From: DASQQQ01 sp036390995
GTDB lineage: Bacteria > Actinomycetota > UBA4738 > HRBIN12
Direction of reading: 5' to 3'
Assembly (NCBI GenBank): GCA_036390995.1
Contig: DASWAT010000067.1
Coordinates: 1 to 42,373 of the forward strand
Length of the DNA: 42,373 bases
Below, piece after piece: positions 1 to 6,692 of this stretch; the first letter of the stretch is position 1; each line of letters opens with the position of its first letter. The position numbers and the translations under genes were made by a program. Under the pieces are notes generated by a model. That model saw nothing but the letters and a program-made list of their open reading frames with translations, made no database searches and was not told the origin of the DNA.

Positions 1-182
1 GAGGCCGAGCACCTGCCGCCCGGCTTCCCGGAAGATGAGGCCGGCGCCCAGGAACCCCACACCGGTGATCACGCGGGCGATCACCTTCTCGGCCGAGGCA
101 GGGAACTCCTCCACGCCCACGGCGGTGACCGCCGCGGCTCCATGGCGAGCAGGGCGAAGGTGCCACCGCCCGCCGGCGGCAT
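1..182 (-). pseudogene. MgtC/SapB-like fragment, truncated and frameshifted
   Basis: Reading the minus strand toward base 1 gives a continuous frame containing GVGFLGAGLIFR, the hallmark of the MgtC/SapB membrane family, preceded by AAAVTAVGVEEFPASAEKV. The matching upstream piece, PPAGGGTFALLAM, aligns with the family's PAGLRTHALVALG region but lies in another frame. Adding one base near 138-146 would join the two. The usual first membrane helix is missing; upstream of the fragment lie the promoter and start of the ABC gene on the other strand. I read this as a decayed gene that continues left of the window. A sequencing error could explain the frameshift but not the lost N-terminus. Confidence 0.55.
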
Positions 183-202
183 ACGGGGTCGGCGCCCGCG
201 GT

Positions 203-208
203 TACCCT
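203..208 (+). promoter_or_regulatory. -10 hexamer TACCCT for ABC exporter gene
   Basis: TACCCT ends 7 nt before the ATG at 216, the spacing expected if transcription starts at or next to the start codon (leaderless mRNA). Inferred from spacing only; a GGGGAG also lies between them. Confidence 0.45.
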
Positions 209-215
209 GGGGAGC

Positions 216-2207
216 ATGCGTGGTCACGGCCGGTTCATGCGGCCCGTCTCCGAGCAGGACAAGCGACCGATCCGCCGCAGCACGGTTCGACGGGTGGTCG
301 CCACGTTCGAGCCCTACAAGGGCAAGGTCGCCTGGGTCGGGTTGGCGATCCTTCTGTCGTCCGGACTCGGGGTCGTGAACCCACTGATGATCAGGGCAGT
401 GTTCAACAACGCCCTCTTCGGAGTCCCGCCGGGTGCGCCGCGATGCGCCGGGCAGAGTTGCCCCAACCTTCACCTCCTCTACGTCTACGTCGGGATCATG
501 ATCGCCGTTCCCATCGTCACAGGGTTGATCGGGATCGGGCAGACCTACCTGTCGAACCTGGTGGGGCTGCGCGTCATGCAGGACTTCCGCAACGCGCTCT
601 ACTCCCACCTCCAGTTCATGCCCTTGCGGTTCTTCACCGCGACGCGGACCGGCGAGATCCAGTCGAGGCTCGCGAACGACGTGGGTGGCGTGCAGTCCGT
701 CGTCACGGACACGGCGTCGAGCATCCTGTCGAACGTCGTCGTCATCGTGAGCTCGATCGTGGCGATGCTCATCATCTCGTGGCAGCTCACCGCGCTCTCT
801 TTGTGCATGACGCCGCTCTTCATGTGGCTCACGTACAAGGTCGGGAAGGCCCGGCAGCGGGTCGCCACCGTCACCCAGCAGTCGATGGCCGACCTCACGA
901 CGATCACCGAGGAGACGCTCTCGGTCTCCGGCATCCTGCTGTCGAAAGCGTTCGGGAGACAGCGTCACGAGATCGACCGTTTCGAGAGTGAGAACGAGCG
1001 CCTGACCGGGCTCCAGGTCCGGCAGACGATGATCGGGCGGTCGTTCTTCGCGGTGGTCGGGACGTTCTTCTCGATCACACCGGCGCTCGTCTATCTCGTT
1101 GCCGGCTGGGTCATCAACGGACACGGCAGCATCAACTCCGGTGACCTCGTGTCGTTCACCACGCTCCAGTCGCGACTGTTCTTCCCCATCGGGTCGATGC
1201 TCCAGGTCTCCAGCGACGTCCAGACCTCCTTCGCGCTGTTCGACCGGATCTTCGAGTACCTCGACCTGCACCGCGAGATCGCCGACGCACCAGACGCGGT
1301 GCCGCTGCCGGCCGAGGCGGTCCAGGGGCGGGTGGGGTTCGACCACGTGTGGTTCCGCTACGACCTTCCGGTCGAAGAGCCTGCCGAACCGCTCGAGCAG
1401 CCCGGTCAGCCCGACGACGTTGGACCGCCGGTGTCGCGGGAGTGGGCGCTCGAGGACGTCTCGATGGAGATCGAGCCGGGGCAACTCGCCGCGCTCGTCG
1501 GCCCAAGCGGCGCCGGCAAGACCACGATGACCTATCTGGTCCCGCGGTTCTACGACGTGCAGCGCGGTGCCGTTCGTATCGACGGGGTCGATGTCCGGCA
1601 GCTGAAGCTCGATTCCCTGGGCGAGTCGATCGGGATGGTCACGCAGGAGACCTATCTGTTCCACACGACGATCCGCCGGAACCTGCTGTACGGCAAGCCG
1701 GACGCGACGGACCAGGAACTGGAGGCCGCGGCCCGGGCGGCGTTCATCCACGACCGGATCGCCGAGCTGTCCGAGGGCTACGACACGGTCGTCGGCGAGC
1801 GCGGCTACAAGCTCTCCGGGGGTGAGAAACAACGGTTGGCCATCGCGCGAGTGGTGCTGAAGGATCCCCGGATCCTGATCCTGGATGAGGCGACGTCGAG
1901 CCTCGACACCACGTCGGAACGGCTGGTGCAGGAGGCCCTGCGTCCGCTCATGCATGGCCGGACCACGATCGCGATCGCGCACCGGCTGTCGACGATCCTG
2001 TCGGCGGACGTGATCTTCGTGGTGGATCGCGGCCGCGTGGTCGAACGAGGGACCCATGCGGAACTGCTCTCGCAGGGCGGGATCTACGCGCGCCTGTACA
2101 CGCAACAGTTCCGCGGCGGAGCGGTGGAGGCCATCACCGAGGACGGCATGGTGCTCGCCAGTGGCGAGGTGGTCCGCACGGCGAGCGACCCGAGCGACGC
2201 CGCCTGA
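216..2207 (+). CDS. ABC transporter, fused permease and ATPase (exporter half-transporter)
   Basis: This 663-residue protein has an N-terminal six-helix exporter membrane domain (about residues 20-330) and a C-terminal nucleotide-binding domain (about 370-610). Walker A is GPSGAGKTT near 429-437, the signature is LSGGEKQ near 533, and Walker B is ILILDEA near 553, followed by the switch histidine in IAHRLST. Such half-transporters dimerise in the membrane and export lipids, peptides or drugs; the substrate cannot be told from sequence. A linker rich in Glu and Pro before the ATPase domain is slightly long. The gene stands alone, converging on the GNAT gene with 15 bases between stops. The start fits the upstream -10 hexamer. 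Confidence 0.9.
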   Translation: MRGHGRFMRPVSEQDKRPIRRSTVRRVVATFEPYKGKVAWVGLAILLSSGLGVVNPLMIRAVFNNALFGVPPGAPRCAGQSCPNLHLLYVYVGIMIAVPIVTGLIGIGQTYLSNLVGLRVMQDFRNALYSHLQFMPLRFFTATRTGEIQSRLANDVGGVQSVVTDTASSILSNVVVIVSSIVAMLIISWQLTALSLCMTPLFMWLTYKVGKARQRVATVTQQSMADLTTITEETLSVSGILLSKAFGRQRHEIDRFESENERLTGLQVRQTMIGRSFFAVVGTFFSITPALVYLVAGWVINGHGSINSGDLVSFTTLQSRLFFPIGSMLQVSSDVQTSFALFDRIFEYLDLHREIADAPDAVPLPAEAVQGRVGFDHVWFRYDLPVEEPAEPLEQPGQPDDVGPPVSREWALEDVSMEIEPGQLAALVGPSGAGKTTMTYLVPRFYDVQRGAVRIDGVDVRQLKLDSLGESIGMVTQETYLFHTTIRRNLLYGKPDATDQELEAAARAAFIHDRIAELSEGYDTVVGERGYKLSGGEKQRLAIARVVLKDPRILILDEATSSLDTTSERLVQEALRPLMHGRTTIAIAHRLSTILSADVIFVVDRGRVVERGTHAELLSQGGIYARLYTQQFRGGAVEAITEDGMVLASGEVVRTASDPSDAA

Positions 2208-2222
2208 GCGACGCCGATCGGG

Positions 2223-2723
2223 TCAGATCGTGCGCTCGTAGCCGAGGAGCACGAACCCGTCGGGGAACACGCGATCGGCGGTTCGCCGGAAACCGAAGGA
2301 CTCGTACATCTGCTGGGCGGCCCGCATGCGTTTCGTCGTGCTGAGGCTGATGCGGGTTCGCCCGGCCCGCCGCGCCTCGTCGAAGCACGCCTCCATCAGC
2401 CGGCGTGCGACGCCGCGACGCCGATGGTCGGGGTGGACGCCGAGCATCCGGACGTGCGCCTCGTCGGGTGCGAGGGGCTCGTGGTCGTCGGCCGGCTCGG
2501 TGCGCCCCTCGAGCTCGAGCGTGACCGAGCCGAGGATGACACCACCCTCCACGGCCACGAGGACCCTGGTCCGGCCGTGTCGCTCACCGACGTCGGCGAT
2601 CCTGCCGAGGTACTCCTCCCAGCCTGGATCGCCGGGAGTGGCGAACTCGCGGTAGGCGAGCGCCGTGACGTCTCCCGCCTCGTCCACCTCCTCCGGTCTG
2701 ACCGGCCGGACCTCGATGGCCAT
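2223..2723 (-). CDS. GNAT family N-acetyltransferase
   Basis: A 166-residue single-domain GNAT enzyme that would transfer an acetyl group from acetyl-CoA to an amine. The CoA-binding motif is HPDHRRRGVARRLM in the middle, after the strand AHVRMLGV, and the typical C-terminal MYESFGFRR follows. Substrate unknown. I start it at the second possible ATG (MAIEVRP), because a TANNNT hexamer sits 7 nt before it and the longer form would run into the intergenic operator. It is divergent from the MarR gene with 74 bases between starts, so MarR may control it. Confidence 0.85.
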   Translation of the reverse strand: MAIEVRPVRPEEVDEAGDVTALAYREFATPGDPGWEEYLGRIADVGERHGRTRVLVAVEGGVILGSVTLELEGRTEPADDHEPLAPDEAHVRMLGVHPDHRRRGVARRLMEACFDEARRAGRTRISLSTTKRMRAAQQMYESFGFRRTADRVFPDGFVLLGYERTI

Positions 2724-2730
2724 GCCCCTG

Positions 2731-2736
2731 AGGCTA
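2731..2736 (-). promoter_or_regulatory. -10 hexamer TAGCCT for GNAT gene
   Basis: On the minus strand TAGCCT is followed by 7 nt and the ATG at 2723, consistent with a leaderless transcript. Confidence 0.45.
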
Positions 2737-2751
2737 CCGCGCCGACAGACG

Positions 2752-2766
2752 GTCAATGAGATTGAC
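2752..2766. promoter_or_regulatory. Candidate MarR operator, GTCAAT-GAG-ATTGAC
   Basis: A perfect 6-bp inverted repeat with a 3-nt centre lies between the divergent GNAT and MarR genes, just upstream of both starts. Size and AT-rich arms inside GC-rich DNA fit a winged-helix dimer site. It is the natural candidate for autoregulation by the adjacent MarR protein. Confidence 0.5.
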
Positions 2767-2797
2767 GAGATGCTCGTTCTCGCGGCAGGATGCGACC

Positions 2798-3238
2798 GTG
2801 GCGGACACGGATCTGATCCGGTTGCTGCTCGAAGCCCATCGAGCTCTTGGGGCCGAGCTCGTGGCCGGCATGGAGGAGCGGGGATATCCGGAGGCCCGAC
2901 CCGCGCACTCGGCCGTGTTCATGCACATCGACCGGCGATCCGGGACGCGCCTCACCGAGCTCTCGCGCCGAGCCCGGATGTCGAAGCAAGGGATGATGCT
3001 GATCGTCGACGGCCTGGAGGAGGATGGCCTGGTCCGGCGCGTGCCGGATCCGGAGGATGCCCGCGCGAAGATCGTTCGGCTGACCGCGAAGGGCCGCCGT
3101 TTCGTGGCGGAGGCGCGGCGGACGGTTGCCGCCCTCGAGAGCCGGGCGCGGCGGGAGCTCGGCGACCGGCGGTACGAGGCGTTGCGCAGCGGACTGGAAG
3201 AGCTGGTGGGCCTCCAAGGCGAGTCGGTGGAGGGATGA
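2798..3238 (+). CDS. MarR family transcriptional regulator
   Basis: A 146-residue winged-helix regulator. The recognition region is LTELSRRARMSKQGMMLIVDGLEEDGLV, followed by the wing PDPEDARAKIVRLTAKG, the MarR arrangement. I chose GTG at 2798 because AGGA lies 7 nt upstream; the in-frame ATG at 2756 lies inside the palindrome and has no ribosome site. The stop overlaps the start of the 6-phosphogluconolactonase gene (ATGA), so the two are likely translated together. Ligand and wider targets are unknown. It may repress itself, the downstream gene and the divergent GNAT gene. Confidence 0.85.
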   Translation: MADTDLIRLLLEAHRALGAELVAGMEERGYPEARPAHSAVFMHIDRRSGTRLTELSRRARMSKQGMMLIVDGLEEDGLVRRVPDPEDARAKIVRLTAKGRRFVAEARRTVAALESRARRELGDRRYEALRSGLEELVGLQGESVEG

Positions 3239-3885
3239 ACGCCGGGCGGGAGCTCCGGATACAGCAGGACTGGGTGGAGACGGCCGCGGCCCTCTTCCTG
3301 CAAACGGCTCCCCGGACCATCGCCCTTTCGGGCGGGTCCACGCCGCGGGCACTCTACGAACGGCTCGCCACCATCCCGTATCCCTGGAGCCAGGTCGACG
3401 CGTTCTTCGGCGATGAGCGGTGCGTCGCGCCCGACGACCCCGATTCGAACTTCCGGATGGCGAGCGAGGCGCTCTTGTCCCGCGTCGCCGCGCGTGTACA
3501 TCCGATGACCGGGTGCGATCCGGTCGCCTACGAGCACGTGCTCGAGCAGGTGCTGGGTGCGGGGATCCCGTCCCTGGACCTGATGTTCCTCGGCCTCGGC
3601 GCGGACGGCCACACGGCCTCCCTGTTCCCAGGGGACCCCGCGCTGGAGGAGCGGGAGCGCGCGGTGTTGCTGGTCGACCGGCCCGACCACCGGCGCATGA
3701 CGCTCACGCTCCCGGTGCTCTCGGCGACCCGCACGGCGATCTTCCTCGTGGTGGGAGAGGCCAAACGCCCCGCCCTGCGGCGGCTCCTCGCGGGCGAGGA
3801 TGACGTCCCGGCGGCGCGCGTGCACGCGACCCGGGTGCTGATCGTCGCGGATCCGGCTGCTGCGGCGGGCCTCGGCCGCACCTGA
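3235..3885 (+). CDS. pgl: 6-phosphogluconolactonase
   Basis: A 216-residue SugB/NagB-fold protein that hydrolyses 6-phosphogluconolactone in the oxidative pentose phosphate pathway, in the cytoplasm. The fingerprints are IALSGGSTPRALYERL near the start, FFGDERCV, DSNFRMA, and LGLGADGHTASLFPG in the middle, all typical of Pgl. The length is near the family's usual 220-250. It begins inside the MarR stop codon. Placing it in a two-gene unit with a MarR regulator, rather than with zwf and gnd, is unusual. It converges on the VIT1 gene with one base between the stops. Confidence 0.88.
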   Translation: MNAGRELRIQQDWVETAAALFLQTAPRTIALSGGSTPRALYERLATIPYPWSQVDAFFGDERCVAPDDPDSNFRMASEALLSRVAARVHPMTGCDPVAYEHVLEQVLGAGIPSLDLMFLGLGADGHTASLFPGDPALEERERAVLLVDRPDHRRMTLTLPVLSATRTAIFLVVGEAKRPALRRLLAGEDDVPAARVHATRVLIVADPAAAAGLGRT

Positions 3886-3886
3886 C

Positions 3887-4705
3887 CTAGAAGCCCACCG
3901 TCACGTTCAGGAGCTTGCCGACCAGGAACGTCACCAGGGCGGCGGCTCCCCCGATCAGCAGCATCCTGGCTCCCGACCAGACCAGACGACGGCCGGTGAG
4001 GAAGGACATCCCGGCTCCAACGCCGAACAGCGCGGCGAGCGTCAGCGCGGCCGAGGTCAGGACGGCGGCATCGCCGGTGAGGAACAAGAACGGCACCAGC
4101 GGCACGATCGCGCCGACCGAGAAGGTCGCGAACGACGACCCCGCGGCCGCCCAGGGCGATCCGAGGCCTTCCTGCGGGTCCAGCCCGAGCTCCTCGCGCG
4201 CGTGGGTCTCCAGAGCGGTCTGCGGGTCCCGCATGACCTCCTCGGCCAGCCGTCGGGCAAGGTCCGGCGAGACGCCCTTGCGAAGGTAGAGGCGCGTGAG
4301 CTCCTCGCGTTCGGCGCCCGGGTCCGTGGCGATCTCGTGGGCCTCCGTGTGGATCAGCCGCTCGAACACCTCGCGCTGGACGCGCATCGAGATGTACTCG
4401 CCGGCGGCCATCGAGAACGCGCCGGCGAGCAGCCCAGCGACGCCGGCCAAGACGATGACCTTGGCGGACACCCCCGCCCCCGCCACACCCATGATCAGGG
4501 CGACGTTGGAGACGAGCCCGTCGTTGGCGCCGAAGATCGCCGCCCGCAGGGCGCCCGACTTCCCGCCGGTCCGCTGCTCGCCGGTCACCGGCCCGAGGTG
4601 GGGGGCGATGGGCGTCCGCTCCCGCCGTATCCGGCGCACCACCGAGGACAGGATGGGGAGGCGGGCCTTGGTCCGTGCGTCCTCCGGGGACAGACCGCCT
4701 TTCAC
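3887..4705 (-). CDS. VIT1/CCC1 family iron/manganese transporter
   Basis: A 272-residue membrane protein. The family signature ALRAAIFGANDGLVSNVALIMGVAGAG forms helix 1, followed by a GAFSMAAGEYISMRVQREV helix. A soluble Glu-rich segment (EREELTRLYLRKGVSPDLARRLAEEVM) corresponds to the metal-binding domain, then three more helices. Members move Fe2+ or Mn2+ out of the cytosol. The start is uncertain: GTG at 4705 lies 7 nt after a TAGTCT hexamer, GTG at 4711 and ATG at 4735 are alternatives. It is divergent from the LURP gene. The same frame stays open far upstream, but that is antisense coding shadow. Confidence 0.85.
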   Translation of the reverse strand: MKGGLSPEDARTKARLPILSSVVRRIRRERTPIAPHLGPVTGEQRTGGKSGALRAAIFGANDGLVSNVALIMGVAGAGVSAKVIVLAGVAGLLAGAFSMAAGEYISMRVQREVFERLIHTEAHEIATDPGAEREELTRLYLRKGVSPDLARRLAEEVMRDPQTALETHAREELGLDPQEGLGSPWAAAGSSFATFSVGAIVPLVPFLFLTGDAAVLTSAALTLAALFGVGAGMSFLTGRRLVWSGARMLLIGGAAALVTFLVGKLLNVTVGF

Positions 4706-4712
4706 ACCCACG

Positions 4713-4718
4713 AGACTA
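4713..4718 (-). promoter_or_regulatory. -10 hexamer TAGTCT for VIT1 gene
   Basis: On the minus strand TAGTCT is followed by 7 nt and GTG at 4705. The spacing matches other leaderless starts here and is the main reason for preferring that start. Confidence 0.4.
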
Positions 4719-4761
4719 CGCGGGAAGGAGCACATCCGAGTCGCGCGCCCCCATCCGGGCG

Positions 4762-4767
4762 TACGGT
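4762..4767 (+). promoter_or_regulatory. Possible -10 TACGGT for LURP gene
   Basis: TACGGT lies 28 nt before the ATG at 4796, which would leave a leader of about 20 nt holding the AAAGGGG ribosome site (4785-4791). No convincing -35 was seen. Confidence 0.3.
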
Positions 4768-4795
4768 GTGACCTTCGCGACGAGAAAGGGGTGCC

Positions 4796-5401
4796 ATGTC
4801 GGATCTGCTGTCCGCGGACCGGCTGATCTTCGATCAGAAGGCCAAGGTGGTGGAGATGAACATCGACTTCGCCGTCCGCGACGACGAAGGGAACGAGATC
4901 GGTCGCGTCCGTCAGGAGGGCCAGTCCCAGCTCAAGAAGCTCGCGCGGCTGGTCTCGTCGCTCGATCAGTTCATGACCCACACGTTGGGTGTCTTCGACG
5001 CCTCCGGCGCGAAGGTGGTGGAGCTCACCCGCCCCCGGAAGGTCTTCAAGTCGACCGTCCTGGTGAAGGACGGCTCGGGTGCCGAGGTGGGGAAGATCGT
5101 TCAGGAGAACATGGTCGGGAAGATCCACTTCGGGCTCCAGGACGCCCAGGGTCGGTCGCTCGGCGCGATCCGAGCCGAGAACTGGCGAGCCTGGAACTTC
5201 TCGATCCAGGATCCCGCCGGCGCCGAGGTGGGGAGGATCACGAAGACTTGGGAGGGTCTGGCGAAGACGGTGTTCACCACCGCCGACGACTACCTCCTGG
5301 AGATCTCGGCTCCGGTCTCTCCCTCTCTCCGCAAGCTCATGCTCGCCTCGGCCGCGGGGATCGACCTCGCGCTGAAGCAGGATGCGAGGGGACTGAACTA
5401 G
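4796..5401 (+). CDS. LURP-one-related / phospholipid-scramblase-like protein
   Basis: A 201-residue protein made of repeated beta segments of the type FAVRDDEGNEIGRVRQE, GVFDASGAKVVELTRP, TVLVKDGSGAEVGKIVQE, FGLQDAQGRSLGAIR and FSIQDPAGAEVGRI. This fits the 12-stranded Tubby-like barrel of LURP-one and phospholipid scramblase families. The C-terminal segment (PSLRKLMLASAAGIDLAL) resembles the central buried helix of that fold. Its role in bacteria is not established; I infer none. The ribosome site AAAGGGG precedes the ATG. The stop codon TAG shares the CTAG tetranucleotide with the stop of the opposite gene. Confidence 0.75.
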   Translation: MSDLLSADRLIFDQKAKVVEMNIDFAVRDDEGNEIGRVRQEGQSQLKKLARLVSSLDQFMTHTLGVFDASGAKVVELTRPRKVFKSTVLVKDGSGAEVGKIVQENMVGKIHFGLQDAQGRSLGAIRAENWRAWNFSIQDPAGAEVGRITKTWEGLAKTVFTTADDYLLEISAPVSPSLRKLMLASAAGIDLALKQDARGLN

Positions 5402-6528
5402 TCGGTTCCTCGCCTCGGATCCCCAGGCGCGAGGAGACGACCCATGAGGAACCGCTCGATCGGCAGGGGCGCCGGTTGCGCCGTGGCCAGATCGGCCAGG
5501 ATCCGGCCGACGAGGGGCGCGAACTTGAAGCCGTGCCCGCTGCAGGGCGAGCCGACCACGAGCGGTCCGCGGCGATCCAGGACGAAGTCCTCGTCCGGGG
5601 TGTTCGTGTACAGGCACGTGTCCGTGACCCCCGTCGCCTGGTGGGGAGCGAAGCGCCCGGCGGCGTACCCGTGCACGCGCTCCACTCGCTCCCGGTCCGG
5701 TTCGAACGGGCGCTCGTCGGCGTGGACAGGGGGCCCCGACATGTGCAGGGCCACCTTGAAGGCGCCCGGTTCCTCGGGGTCCGGGACCGCGTACGGCGTG
5801 TGCACGCGGTCGAGCGTCCAGTCGATGACCGTCGGGAGCGGCGAGGGATCGTCCAGCCGGAAGTACGTGACCTGCTCGAAGCTCGGGACCAGGGGCAGGC
5901 CGAGCCCTGCATCGGCGAGAAGGGGACCCGCCCAAGGGCCGGCCGCGATCACCACGACGGGCGCCCGGTAGCTCCCCCTCGCCGTGTGGACCTCGGCGCC
6001 GGTGCCGGTGGCAACGACGCCTTCGACCCTCGTGTCCTGGAGGAGGGTGGTACCGCCCTCCACGGCGAGACGAGCCTGGGCCCGGACCGTGCGTTCGGCC
6101 ATGCACACGCCGCCCTCCTCCTGGACGAGGATCTCGCTGCCTGTGGGGAAGCGGAGCGCCGGCCACCGCTCGGTCACGGCCTCGGCGCCCAGCTGCTCGA
6201 AGCGTTCCCCGGCCGCCTCCAGAGCAGCGGCGGTCGGACGCGATCCCTCACCCACGTCCAGTCCTCCGGTCGTGATCAGCAGGCGTTCGCCGGCCCGCGC
6301 CTCGAGCTCTCGCCATTCGCGGAGCGCGAGCCGGGCCATCCGCACGTAGTCGGGGTGGTCGTAGGACAGACGGAAGATCCGGGTCGGTCCGCCCGAGCTG
6401 CCCCGCGCGTGCCCGATCTCGAACCGCTCGAGCAGGAGCACGCTCCGCCCTCGTTCGGTGAGGCTGCGGGCGGCGGCCGTCCCCATGGCTCCAGCGCCCA
6501 CGACGATGACGTCGAAGTCCTGACGCAC
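5398..6528 (-). CDS. Monomeric sarcosine oxidase / N-methyltryptophan oxidase-like flavoprotein
   Basis: A 376-residue FAD-dependent amine oxidase. The dinucleotide-binding motif VVGAGAMGTAAA is near residue 10, followed by the family's ARGSSGGPTRIFRLSY segment. Cys305 in TCLYTNTPDEDF lies where the MSOX/MTOX family attaches FAD covalently, and CSGHGFKFAP follows. Members oxidise N-methyl amino acids, releasing formaldehyde and hydrogen peroxide. The exact substrate is open. The start is GTG at 6528, 9 nt after a TAAGCT hexamer. Its last four bases overlap the LURP stop. Confidence 0.87.
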   Translation of the reverse strand: MRQDFDVIVVGAGAMGTAAARSLTERGRSVLLLERFEIGHARGSSGGPTRIFRLSYDHPDYVRMARLALREWRELEARAGERLLITTGGLDVGEGSRPTAAALEAAGERFEQLGAEAVTERWPALRFPTGSEILVQEEGGVCMAERTVRAQARLAVEGGTTLLQDTRVEGVVATGTGAEVHTARGSYRAPVVVIAAGPWAGPLLADAGLGLPLVPSFEQVTYFRLDDPSPLPTVIDWTLDRVHTPYAVPDPEEPGAFKVALHMSGPPVHADERPFEPDRERVERVHGYAAGRFAPHQATGVTDTCLYTNTPDEDFVLDRRGPLVVGSPCSGHGFKFAPLVGRILADLATAQPAPLPIERFLMGRLLAPGDPRRGTD

Positions 6529-6537
6529 GGCCGCGAG

Positions 6538-6543
6538 AGCTTA
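6538..6543 (-). promoter_or_regulatory. -10 hexamer TAAGCT for sarcosine-oxidase-like gene
   Basis: On the minus strand TAAGCT is followed by 9 nt and the GTG at 6528, consistent with a leaderless or near-leaderless transcript. Confidence 0.4.
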
Positions 6544-6608
6544 CCCCGGGGGAAGCGGGCTGGGGAATGGGGCTCGTTCCACGGCCGGGAGCTTTCGGAT
6601 ACGCGCGG

Positions 6609-6637
6609 TTGCAGATCCCGGTCTCGCGTCGTATCCT
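6609..6637 (+). promoter_or_regulatory. Promoter of MFS-TetR operon (TTGCAG-17-TATCCT)
   Basis: A TTGCAG hexamer (6609-6614) and TATCCT (6632-6637) are 17 nt apart. Transcription would start near 6644, directly at the edge of the inverted repeat, leaving a leader with the strong GAGGAGG ribosome site at 6681. A second TACGAT (6646-6651) inside the repeat is an alternative -10. Confidence 0.45.
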
Positions 6638-6646
6638 CGAATCGTT

Positions 6647-6666
6647 ACGATACCGTCCCGTATCGT
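6647..6666. promoter_or_regulatory. Candidate TetR operator, ACGATAC-6-GTATCGT
   Basis: A perfect 7-bp inverted repeat with a 6-nt centre lies just downstream of the predicted -10 and upstream of the MFS gene. Another GTATC half-site sits at 6631-6635. The position would block transcription of the operon that encodes the TetR protein at its end, the usual drug-efflux feedback design. Confidence 0.65.
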
Positions 6667-6692
6667 CTAGGGACGAGAGCGAGGAGGAGACC

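Noticed and set aside
81..2105. 674-codon open frame on the minus strand over the ABC gene
   Set aside because: The overlapping plus-strand protein has full ABC motifs. The antisense frame is low-complexity, apart from a short MgtC-like piece that is reported separately.
2665..3234. Upstream extension of the 6-phosphogluconolactonase frame
   Set aside because: It lies inside the MarR gene in another frame; the conserved protein begins near 3235 with an ATGA overlap.
4736..6166. Long N-terminal extension of the VIT1 frame
   Set aside because: It runs antisense through the LURP gene and in another frame over the flavoenzyme; no family member has such an extension.
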